Shown piece after piece: positions 44,814 to 55,098 of a DNA stretch of 64,000 nt. Position numbers and translations under genes: made by a program. This DNA is from Gnetum montanum (Eukaryota > Streptophyta > Gnetopsida > Gnetales > Gnetaceae): positions 1,504,652 to 1,568,651 of the forward strand of contig MNCI01012628.1 of assembly GCA_015680685.1 (NCBI GenBank). Direction: 5' to 3'. The notes under the pieces are model-generated. The model was not told where the DNA came from and did no database searches. It worked only from the letters and a program-made list of their open reading frames with translations. Position 1 is the first letter of the stretch, and each line of letters begins with the position of its first letter.

Positions 44814-47209
44814 CTGCAATCATTAAGAATTTGAGATTATTAAAGTGTCTACATTAGTTCTTAATGGTTTTTTATCCTTCCAGTACTCTTGGTCAGATCA
44901 AGATCTTGTCTTATTATGATTACAAAGTTAGAAAAATTTTTAGTATGAAACCCCTTAAGTGTTATATCCTTAATTACCTATGACCTTCCACAATTATCAT
45001 TTTCTTACTTATTGTGCCTTAAAATAGTTGGTATGGTTAATTAGGAAATTAACTAAGTCCTTTTGCTTAAGTTTGATCAATTAATAATAATATTCTTATT
45101 ATTTCCTTGTACTTACCCTTTACAATATTTTCTAGGTGTTAGAAAAATTTTCAAAATGAAACCCCTTAAGTGTTATATCCTTAATTAGTTATGACCTTCC
45201 ATAGTTATCATTTTCTTGCTTACTGTGCATTGAAATAGTTGGCATGATTAATTAGAAGAATTAACTAAGTCCTTTGGCTTAAGTTTGATTAATTAATAAT
45301 AAGGTTCTCATTATTTCCTTATACTTACCCTTTATAGTATCTTTTGGATGTTAGAAAAATCATGGCTTAAGTTTCTAGATGCACACGCAATGCACACCCC
45401 CATGACTAAGTTGAGTACTCTAGGATCAACAGGGTTCAAGAATTTTGAAAATTGGAGCTATGAGAACAATGTTATGGCCTTTGGAAGTTAGTGTCCAAGA
45501 GCTCTGAGGAAAAACTGCAAAAACTTCTCTTGCTAGAAAATGAAGGAATGAAAAATTTCACTACCTCCTACACATTTTTATACTATTTTTATATGCACAA
45601 CATTATAGATGATACATCGTAGATGTGACATTGTAGGCATTATGACATCATAGCTACAATGTCATTGTAAAAAAAATTAAATTTTTGTAGAATTATCTAA
45701 GAAAAAATGAGTCAATAGGAATGTTTGGAAGATGTGAAGCTTGTCCAAAGGGTCTTCACCATTAATGATGCATAATTTTCAAGAATTTGGTATTCAAAGT
45801 TCATAAGGAAGGAATCTCAAGCAACGAAATTTTATTGAATGGATAGGAGATGGGTTAAGAATTTCATATGTATGAAGAGATTATTAGATGGTATGGGAAG
45901 TATTTATTAAATATTGATCTTTTTGGAAGGCACAAGATGATGTGGAATTACTTGTCAAGTATGAAATACAAGAGTTATACAAGTGGATCCTCCCCAAAGT
46001 AGGCTCCAATCCTCAATTTCCTTGTATAACCATCCCTAAAAGTGTTTGTGGGCACTCAAGGAGTTGAATGTAAGACATACCTGCCTAGCAAAACATTCAT
46101 GTTAGTATCACCAAATTGGAAAAAAAACACTATATTATACAAAACCATAAAGTTATGATTAAATATATAGTAAGATAAAATGGACTATAGAAGGGATTGC
46201 TGAAACTGAGATGTGATGTGTATTACCATTGGCATAATGAATTCTTATGTGTAACATGTGGTTAAAGTAATCATTAGCCTTTCTGTCCAAGATTAAAACC
46301 AAGTCCAAACAACTTTCCAGTGACATCACATTGTTTCATCCCTAGGGCTTACAACCATAAGACTACCACTATTGCAAGGAGTATTACCACTTGACGTTCT
46401 ATTCAAGGAAGGAGTTATTAGTTGCACTTTTTATTTTTGAGATTCCATAGAAGCCACCTACCTTTAGGCATGGGTAACATGTCTTTCTAGTGGGACCCCC
46501 ATAAGTTTATTCTATGCATGAATTTTTTTTTTTACTGTGTTGCCCATACTAGAGGACTAGCTTCAAGCATGGGTAACATGTCTTTCTAGTGACATGGTAG
46601 GGCAGCACTTATTGTACTCTTACTTCCATTTTTCATTAGATCTTTAAGAAAATAATACATCCTTAACAATAGGATAGAACTTATAGTAATAATCCTAGAA
46701 AATCCACAAGTTTCCTTCATGTCACACCCTTTTTCATTCCCTCTTGGTTCTTTAATTTTTTATCCAAGCATAATGATCACAAGTTTATTCTTAGTTTTAT
46801 TGTGAGAAGAATATCATTATGGGTATGGTAAGAACCTCTTATTATTGGAATAGATGGATGTCATGGTCTCACTACATAGGTAATTTGTTCCTTATGACTT
46901 GATAATATAAAGCAATATTCACCTTATTAGGACTACATCTTGCTTTGTTCCTTGCACTTTATTAAAAAATTAAGAAAAATATGCACAAAATGGATAATGA
47001 AAATTATAGAAAAATGATAAAATAAAAGAGGAATTTTAAAAATTTTTAAAGAATATCAAAGGATTAAGAAATGAAAATGTATAAAAGAATGAAAATATAT
47101 CAAAGAACTTGAAACTTAGTAAGAAATGTCAAAAGGTATAACAAGAAATTATAAACCAAAAAAAAAATTAGAAAACAAAAAAGTTGAAAATCACTTATTA
47201 ATTCCTAAT
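44814..47209 (-). other. E3 noncoding spacer
   Basis: About 2.4 kb. It contains a direct duplication of about 230 bp: AGAAAAATTTTTAGTATGAAACC near 44,930 and its copy near 45,140, both followed by the same AAGTGTTATATCCTTAATTA region. It also carries AAGTGGATCCTCCCC (45,981), TTAGGCATGGGTAACATG (46,464, with a second copy near 46,565) and the ATGTCACACCC block near 46,721. These blocks align with E2 and E4. No coding frame. Confidence 0.6.
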
Positions 47210-48430
47210 TCAAGGTAAGGCATCTCCCCCACGATTGAACTCATGGGCAAGTATTCAGAAAATGGCCCCTAGATCCCTTGGATCATACACTCTAGGTTTC
47301 TCATCTATCATCACTAGTGATTTAGTTTTTTGGTTGTTATCCCACGTAATATTGATGACATTCACATTTTGCTTGACTAAGGACATATATCCTATTAGAC
47401 TAGATGATCTTTCCATTTCAGAAGGTCTAACTATACTTTATTTTTTATTCTTAAATTCAAATTTTGAGTCCCCATTTCCACTATTAATTGTTATATGATT
47501 ATGGTTTAACCTATTCTTTTGTAACTTCTTAGTTTCGATTACTTTCTTGAAATAGGAGTTAATAAGTGGGTCAAACATTTCCATGCGTGTTTTAGATGGT
47601 TTTATGATCTCAGTTTCTAATGACTAGGTGTCCTTTGATTTAGTGACCTTTGTTCCTTCTTGTACACACACTTGTTTCTCATATTTGTTGTGGACTAGTG
47701 TAAGGACCATGTTGACATTCTGAAGTTTTGGTCCACAACTCCACCCTTCATTATCTTCAGTTATGCATGGAATTCTTTACATATGTATGCCTCCTTGCTC
47801 ATCTTCCTTAGATATTTCCATAGATAACTCTCTCATCTCTAACTTAGCATCTATTGTGCTAAGCCATGCTTGTCCCATAACTGTAGGAAATTCCTTATTA
47901 TCATTCCTCACATAGATCACTAAGAAATCTATTAGATAAGACCACTCATTGATGGTGGTCACCACATCTTCTATCTATCCCAAAGGAATGGTGATAGATT
48001 GATCTGCAAGGTCTAACCTTATGTTGCACTTCCTTAAACATGGTAGGTTCCATGCCTTGTATGTTTCTTGGAATATCAGGTTTACTCTAGAACCTAAATC
48101 TAGTAGAGCCTTGCATGGTGAATTTCCAACTACTTCTAAATAAATCAAAGGGATTCCTTGATCAATTCTTTTCCTAGGAAGTGTCCCTACCTTTATCCAA
48201 TTTGATACAAAATTTGTTAGCATGACAGTCATAAGTTTTTGATCTAGTTGTTGTAGAAGCATAGTCCTTGCAGGATGATTCATCATATAAGGAACATGAT
48301 TAAATGGAGTCCTAACTCTACTAGCCTTTTCTGGACTTTTCCTAAAAAAAGAATGTTTCCTTAATTTTTCTTTAGCATTGTTAGTATGGTCCTCTTTCTG
48401 TATATTCACTACCCTTGTAGCACTTCTCTG
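47210..48430 (-). pseudogene. E3 protease followed by a 160-codon tail in place of pol
   Basis: The aspartic protease is well kept: IYLEVVGNSPCKALLDLGSR near 48,080-48,150 with the catalytic Asp and DLG intact, LADQSITIPLG near 47,980-48,010, and FLVIYVRNDNKEFP...VMGQAWLST near 47,850-47,940. Where E2 continues into RT, this copy continues in frame for about 160 codons with only three stops (RIPCITEDNEG, YFKKVIETKKLQKN, VINITWDNNQ, PRVYDPRDLG) and ends at 47210 right where pol of other elements ends. The tail is not RT, RNase H or integrase; I do not recognise it. Confidence 0.75.
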
Positions 48431-48688
48431 TTGTGGCTATGACAATAGCTCCCCTTGCATTGCAAGTGGTGACACAAGTGGTAAAGGATTAGAAGGTTGA
48501 CTTAATGAACCAACCACTAGTTAATCTATGTATGGATTGGAATCCATCATTGGAGTTGTAGGTCTATAATACTTAAGTGGATAATATTGAGAAGTATGAA
48601 TGGTTGCATTCCCTGGAGATATTGGATGTTGCGCATAATATCATATGGGTCTAGTTGCCTATATGGATATTACTCCCTCGATGGTGGC

Positions 48689-49640
48689 TAAAACACCACA
48701 AAAATTTGCATGTTTTCATCATGTAGCTTTCACCCCATGAAACTTGAGACAAAACTTCATTATAAATGTGAGGATTGTAACCCATGGGGAGCAATCTCAC
48801 ATATCCCATACTCTTGGGGCTGAAAAATGCCTCATAACTAGTCAAATCCTCATTTCCCAACTGAAAAAAGTCACCTAGTGTCTGTGTTTAGGCTTGTTAG
48901 GAGGGGGGCGTGTTTCAAAATTGCCCTTTGAAATGTCAAAAATGGAAATTTGATGGGTTTTATGGGGGGTATGTATTTTTATACGCTGGAAACACTTCAA
49001 GGGGAGTAAATCTCACCTACCTCCAACGTGGAGGAGTGGGGGGTTTTCCCCTTAATTTGGAAACTTTCCCCCAATGTGGAAACTGCATGCCCCAATGTGG
49101 AAGCCATAAGAGATAAATTTCAACACTCCATACATTCCAACATTGACCAACCACGCTAGCAAGGATGGGAGAAGGCTTAGCATGGAAGATTCATCTCTAA
49201 TGTAGAAGGTGTGTCCCTATTACTATTTACAGTAAACGAAATGGCCATGGGGGGAAGACACTTACTATTTATAGTTACCCCCCAAATTTGGGCATCCATC
49301 TCACCTGTACAAGGCAAAAATTTGCAGCCAAATTACAATAAATTTGTAACCATTGTATAGCCAAATTTTAGCCAAACTACAGCCATTTTGTAGCATCATT
49401 CATGGCCTAAAACCTATAAAAACTAGCCTCAAACACCATTTACAAGTTCAACAACTTTTGAGCATACAAACACTTTTGCAATTCTATACTATTAGCACTA
49501 GTTACACAATTTTTACATAGTTTAGCAATTTATTCCTAATTTTACACTAAGGCATTCTCAGGCACTTAAGAGTTCTTACAAGTTTCCACACTTGTATTCT
49601 CTTCAACCCAACATAGAAACCTTGTGACCTTGTTGTTGCT
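48689..49640 (+). repeat. R 5' LTR, 3'-truncated
   Basis: Starts TAAAACACCACAAAAATTT (TG of the terminus changed to TA). Matches 50533-51437 closely, including TTTCATCATGTAGCTTTCACC, CGCTGGAAACACTTCAAGGG and a CTATAAAA box near 49,423. After CCTTGTGACCTTGT the two repeats diverge. Confidence 0.8.
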
Positions 49641-50532
49641 TTGCAGGACAAAGTAGTCATCTTACAAGAGATGGCATAACAACGGATGCAAATGGACCTC
49701 ATCTTCTAGAAGGTTGAGGATTGGAAAGAAAAATGTGCTTATGTCCTATAGTGCGATAAGAAACAAAGGGTCCACAAGTGATAGTACAAGGTAGATTGTG
49801 GGGCTTACCTTAAGTGGCTCAAGGAGGAGTTAGTTGAATGGCATAAGAGAGAGCTATTCATCCAGGGGATCTAGGCAGAGAGTGATTATTAACTTTTTGA
49901 AAGTACTCTCATGGTGGAGCAATTCCCTACTACCTAGATTACTAGTACTACAAGCAAGGCCTCTACGACTGCTATTACCCATGAGACACATACTTAGACT
50001 ACGGTACATAGGACTAGCATCCTTTGTGGAATTGATCTTAGGGATGTTGATTGAGTCAACATGACAAAGGATCAGATCCTCCATCATTTGGAGGAAGGCC
50101 TTCCACATCTACCCCCGAAAGTTATGGAGCTAAAATCCCCACAGATTTTATATATTTTATGTTTTATATTTTTAGTTTTTGTTCATAGTTTTGGCTCTTG
50201 GTTGCTAACTAGCTATGCATTGTTGTATTTTAGGCATTAGGAGACATTGGTGGACCCAACAGTGAGGGTGGGAATGACCCATCACTTCCTCCTCTAAACA
50301 CCCCTTAGTAGCCTCCATCAGCTTAGTTTAGCATGTTGGCTACATATTTTTATTTTGATGTTGATGACTATGATTAGCCAAGACTATGTTATAGATGGTT
50401 GTTATTATTTTTTGACATTTTTGCCACAAGTGTGGCCATGGTTATGTATGTTATGGATACTTTAAATTTAAATTTAAAATTTTATTTTTGGCCTCTCAAG
50501 TAAATCCTTTAGACACCAACAAAGAGGGGCCA
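49641..50532 (+). pseudogene. R internal region with coding-like remnant
   Basis: After a TTGCTTTGCAG splice-acceptor-like motif, a plus-strand frame with several stops reads DKVVILQEMA, VEDWKEKCAYVL, YLKWLKEELVEWHKRELF, STTSKASTTAITHETHT and MTKDQILHHLEEGLPHLPP to about 50,130. It is charged and helix-prone with a Thr/Ser-rich segment. I do not recognise it; it may be the end of a gag or additional ORF, or captured host sequence. The segment from 50,130 to 50,532 is noncoding and ends in the polypurine tract. Confidence 0.5.
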
Positions 50533-52015
50533 TTGAAACACCACAAAAATTTCATATTTTCATCATGTAGCTTTCACCCCATGAAACCTAAGGTAAAACT
50601 TCATTGTAAATGTGAAGATTGTAACCCATGGGGGCCAATCTCACATATCCCATACTTTTGGGGCTAAAAATGCCTCATAAGTGGTCAAATCTTTATTCTC
50701 CAAGTAAAAAAGGTCACCTAGTGTCTATGGTTGGGCTTGGAGGGATCAAAATTACCTTTTGGAATGTCAAAAATGGAAATTTGATGGGTTTTATGGGAGG
50801 GTATATATTTTTCTACGCTGGAAACACTTCAAGGGGAGTAAATCTCACCTACCTCCTAACATGGAGGAGTGGGGGGCTTTCCCCTTAGCTTGGAAACTTT
50901 CTCCCTAGCATGGAAGCCACAAGAGCCAAATTTCAAAACTCCATGCATTCCAATGTTGACCAACAACTCCAACAAATATGGTAAAAGGCTCAATGTGGAA
51001 GATTCATCTCTAGCATAGAAGGTGTGTCCCTATTACTATTTATAGTAAACGAAATGGCCATGGGGAAAAGGCACTTACTATGTATAGTAACCATCCAAAT
51101 TTGGGCACCCATCTCACTTGTACTAGGCAAAAATTTACGGCCAAATTACAACTTATTTGCAGCCATTATACAATCAAATTTTAGCCAAACTATAGCCATT
51201 TTGTAGCATAATTCATGGCCTAAGACCTATAAAAACTAGCCTCAAACACCATTTACAAGTTCAAAAACTTTTGAGCATACAAACTCTTTTACAATCCTAT
51301 ACTATTGGCATTGGTTACACAATTTTTACATAGTTCAACAATTTGTTCATAGTTCTACACTTGGGCATTCTCAAGCAATCAAGATTTCTTAGAAGTTTCC
51401 ACACTTGTATTCTCTTGAACCCAGCATGGAAATGCTATGACCTTGTGACCTTGTAACTCCCTTTGGAATTTGTGAATTTTCAAGCTCCACGTTGCACTCT
51501 TGGAATTTCCAACTCCCAGTGTAGAACACTTGGGAAGCCTATATTCTTCATACTTCTCAACCCTCACCATAGCCAACATTATAGATCTAGAGCAGTAACA
51601 TTGGAGATTCGATAGCATTGGGAGTGGTAGGACATCTAGCTTGTGGAGTTGACTACATCAACTTTAACGGACCCTAAACCCTCGTCCAAGTGAACCCCCT
51701 TACTACCCATTCAAGCACCATTTGTACACATTTCTCTAACTCATTTTTTATTCTTTCTTAATAAAGGTTTAAGTTCTGGGTTTTATGTGCAAAATATATT
51801 CATTTATTTTCTATGCATTATTTAGATTTGTTATCAGTTTTAGGATTATATTTTATTATCCCATTTTCCATTTCATAAGTCCCTAGTTGATCTACCATAC
51901 CAGCCAAGGTGCCCCGAATCCCATTTTTTTGGAGGCCCTAGGGATTCATGGCTTGAGGACTATTATGCACCAGATCCATTAATCTTTCCAGTAATTGATT
52001 TTTTTAGTCACAATA
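50533..52015 (+). repeat. R 3' LTR (1,483 bp)
   Basis: Starts TGAAACACCAC and runs to the target duplication. The part up to 51,437 pairs with the 5' LTR. The rest includes CATAAGTCCCTAG...GGCCCTAGGGATTC (51,876-51,950), also found in the related LTR at 41,247-41,340, supporting that the full LTR extends to 52,015. Confidence 0.75.
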
Positions 52016-54200
52016 GTGGCATCTTCCACACTTATGGTTGCTACTACTATTGCTAATATTATTCCTGTGGTTGTGGATAAGATCCACTTGGATAAGTTAC
52101 CTTGAGGATAAGGTAACCATTTTGGCATTTGAATCGTGGATTGAGCACATATGCCCCTGATTCTTGCATATGTGTCATCATGGGACAACATCCCTTAGGA
52201 TGTTTGTACAGGCACATTGTACACCCTCCCTTATCCTTTGAGCTTAAGTCAGTACATTCTTCCATAGAAGCAACTTTTCCTTTTTGTTTATAGTATTCAT
52301 GTTCATAGTCTCTTTTCTTTTTCTTCTCCTTCCCCTTATTGAAGGCATGTTTAGTTCTTTCTTTTACAATTTTCAAAGCTGTAGCAAATTTTTTGTCACA
52401 AAGTTCCACATCTTTTCTACCTTGGTTACTATATCACTAACAAATTTTTGAATCGATAGAGCTTTCTTCTGGATCACCTCTTCCAAGGTTTCTTCCTCTT
52501 GCTTGTCACATATTCTTACATCTCTTTTTATGATAGATGGATCTCGATTATATTCCTCGACTGATTCTCTCTTTTTCAACTCACCTTCTTCTTTCACCAC
52601 TTGGTCAATTAGCCTCTAAATTTGATGGACGGTCATTTCTTATAGTCTTCCTTGGACATAGACCCCAAGGATTTCCCTAGTTTTATTTATCAACCCATCG
52701 ACAATGTGTCTAAGTTGCTGCCTTTGGGAAAATCCATGGTCTAGATACCTATGCAAAAGCAAGTAGTATCTACCCACCACTGCATCAAGGGATTCATGGG
52801 TCCCTTACTTCCAACCTTGGATCTATTTTCTAAGATTGAACAACCAAGAATAGGTTTGATATTTATCATTAAAAATTTCAAGCATAGTACTTCACCTTTT
52901 AATTAATTCAAGTTCCAATGATCTATACCAGCCCTCTGCCTCTTTGATAAGTGTCTGAGGGAATAACTTAAGCTTTTGCTAGTTACTTCAATATTCTATA
53001 GGGCACAGGCATCATGAAATGCTTGAAGATGATGTTGTGGGTCTATGTTAAACCCACCTTCAAACTTAGGAATATTGTTCATATCAAGTTGCTTGATGTC
53101 ATTGTATTTCACATGCTTGATTGGAATGTACATTACTTCCCTTATGTTGATCATGCTACAAGTAGCCAATAGGGGTTTTTCATGATTGTAAGGCTTGTAT
53201 GCTTGCTTGTAGTGATGCCCCCTTGATACTCGTATCTCTCTCTTTCAGTATGTTTGTCTCTATTCCTTCATGGTTCATGCTCATCATCTTCTTCATCAAG
53301 ATGCCTTTCTCGATACTCATGTCTATCATGAGTCTAATGTCTTTCCCTATCATGCTCTCTATACCTTTGTTTCCTTATGTTAGAGTCCACCAACAATCAT
53401 GAGGAGGAAGATGAAGTAGTTGGAGAACGATATCGACTAGCTCTCCTTCTATGACTTTGGAATTCATTTCTTTATGATTTGATAGAAACTTTAGGCCTTG
53501 AGTCCTAAATGTACTTAGAGTCCTTTGCTTCTCTTTTTGGTGTCTCTACAAGGGCTAATGTAGTGGCACCTTGACAAGTTCTTTAGATGAATAATAAGCA
53601 TTTGTGAATGAACTTCATGATTAAGGTGGAATTTCTCTATTACAAATGCATCACTATCAAGTTCTTCTAGGACAACAAGAGAGTTAACCTAATTTCCCTT
53701 ATTATGCTCATGTTTGGTTTCCATATCATCATCTCTCTACACTTGTGCCTTTGTGGGTTTATAGGGTATTTTCATGTGTTTGGGCACATGATATCCTTCT
53801 TGTGCATGGCTCGAATTTATTTTTCTTAAAGCTGTTTGAAGCATGATGGGTGCTGAATGCTTTGGAGGCAAAACGATGTTGCCCTGTAGGCCTCTCCATC
53901 TTAACTATTCATCTTGGTGAAAGATGAATGTGAAATCAAGGTAACAAGGATCATTGTAAACATATGAGATTCTTGTTTGCATAGGCATACTCTAGTCTTA
54001 ATTGTCATTTTGTCTATCATTACCCCTTTGTAAACTCTTTACTAGGTGATAGTTTTTCCTTAATTAAAGCCATGTTATATGTGTGACACTTGGTTAAGTG
54101 TGTGTGTTATTAGGATTACTTAAGAATTATGATGATTGACTTTATGATTCTTAATACAATGAACTTTGTAAGATCAATTACTTAGCACACATTGACACAT

Positions 54201-54218
54201 TCCTAGCAACGATGCCAA
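54201..54218 (-). other. E3 primer-binding site, tRNA-Asp type
   Basis: Minus strand TTGGCATCGTTGCTAGGA after the LTR end CTCATCA. All five differences from the tRNA-Asp complement are C-to-T or G-to-A. Confidence 0.85.
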
Positions 54219-55098
54219 TGATGAGTCAACTCTCTACCATACAAGTCAAGAGTGCTAGTGTGCAATCAAATCATAATCCAAAGATGGACAATGTAATTAC
54301 ACTAGTGATTGATATTAAGTTCATAATCATTGTTTTCTCATCTTGAGTTAGTGAATTCTAAGTGTATGGTTAAACTTGTAGTGAGGCATATGTTATGTGA
54401 TGTTGTGAGGCTCATTTTACTCCTAAGTGTAAACATAATGGAAATGAAGTTAAATGCTAAGTCTAAGTAATGACAAAAATATAAATCTATTCTATCCGTT
54501 AGTGATGAGCATCCATTCCTAGTTTGCCAGACACACCTTGGACCCATGTAACCATTACTGAAATTACCAAGTGAATTCACCACTAAGTGAATTAAGTAAA
54601 ACCACTACTGGGTTACCAAACGATTATACTTTAATGCTTGAAACTAGTCATACTCATTCCACTTTACTAATGAGCAAGTAAAATAAAGTGCTTTGGAAAT
54701 GTAAATGATTAAGCTAAGAAAATATGAAAATTATCCTAAGTCAACAAATAAAAGTAAGTGGATGTTGCAATGATGGAAAGTAATTTTGATCTTTATTGCC
54801 ATCATGAACTATGTCCAAGTACAATTCACTTGAATAAAGACTCCATTCAACTGTTAAGCATCACACTACGGGCATTCACTCTATTGCTAACTATGAAAAC
54901 AAACTACAAGATTTTTCCTAAGTCTTGGAATGAAAAGTTATTGATTGTGAGTCCAAGTATTGGTATTTATAGGGCTACACACATCTTGAGACATCGTATC
55001 AACAATGACTTAGCATGGGTTACAACATCACATCTACGACATCATGGCTACAATATCATAGATACAATATTGAAGAGTAATAAAAATTGACTTTATTA
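54219..55098 (-). repeat. E3 5' LTR (880 bp)
   Basis: Minus strand starts TAATAAAGTCAATTTTTATT (TGATAAA in the 3' LTR) and ends TTGACTCATCA. TATA box TATAAATA at 54964-54971 (minus). It carries the repeated TTGGTAACCCAGTAG block near 54,555-54,640. The 110-codon plus frame at 54,758-55,090 is an LTR shadow. Confidence 0.88.

Larger units (their letters stand above)
48689..52015 (+). mobile_element. R: non-Athila LTR element nested in E3 gag
   Basis: Flanked by a perfect 5-bp target duplication GTGGC (48684-48688 and 52016-52020). Direct terminal repeats: 48689 to about 49640 and 50533-52015. A purine-rich AAAGAGGGGCCAT precedes the second repeat and fits a polypurine tract. Internal sequence is only about 0.9 kb. 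The first repeat matches the second only up to about 49,640, so the first LTR has lost its 3' part and probably the PBS. No gag, RT or integrase was seen, so it is non-autonomous as it stands. Confidence 0.8.
48431..54008 (-). pseudogene. E3 gag, split by element R
   Basis: ATG at 54008. N-terminal block SYVYNDPCYLDFTFIFHQDE near 53,920-53,980, then NIVLPPKHSAP. An Arg/Ser/His-rich region lies near 53,200-53,450, the gag core near 52,700-53,080, and VKEEGELKKRESVEEYNRD near 52,540-52,600. A Cys/His cluster, GCTMCLYKHPKGCCPMMTH near 52,190-52,235, is followed by ESGAYVLNP. R interrupts the Pro/Tyr-rich tail at 52,016. Removing R and one copy of its target duplication brings WKMPP and the DPY block next to each other exactly as in E2 (WGMPPP...LDPYG). 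The gag then leads into protease. Confidence 0.82.
41386..55098 (-). mobile_element. E3: Athila-type element lacking RT, RNase H and integrase, interrupted by R
   Basis: Minus strand: 5' LTR (54219-55098), PBS, gag, protease, a short open tail, the family spacer, a full-length aORF and a truncated 3' LTR. No RT, RNase H or integrase motif occurs between protease and spacer. Element R (48689-52015) lies inside gag. E3 itself lies inside E5. Without R it is about 10.4 kb. It would have needed enzymes from another element to move. Confidence 0.85.

Noticed and set aside
47235-47498. 87-codon plus frame
   Set aside because: Antisense to the protease tail of E3, whose frame continues from the protease.
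54758-55090. 110-codon plus frame
   Set aside because: Antisense within the E3 5' LTR and broken in the matching 3' LTR.
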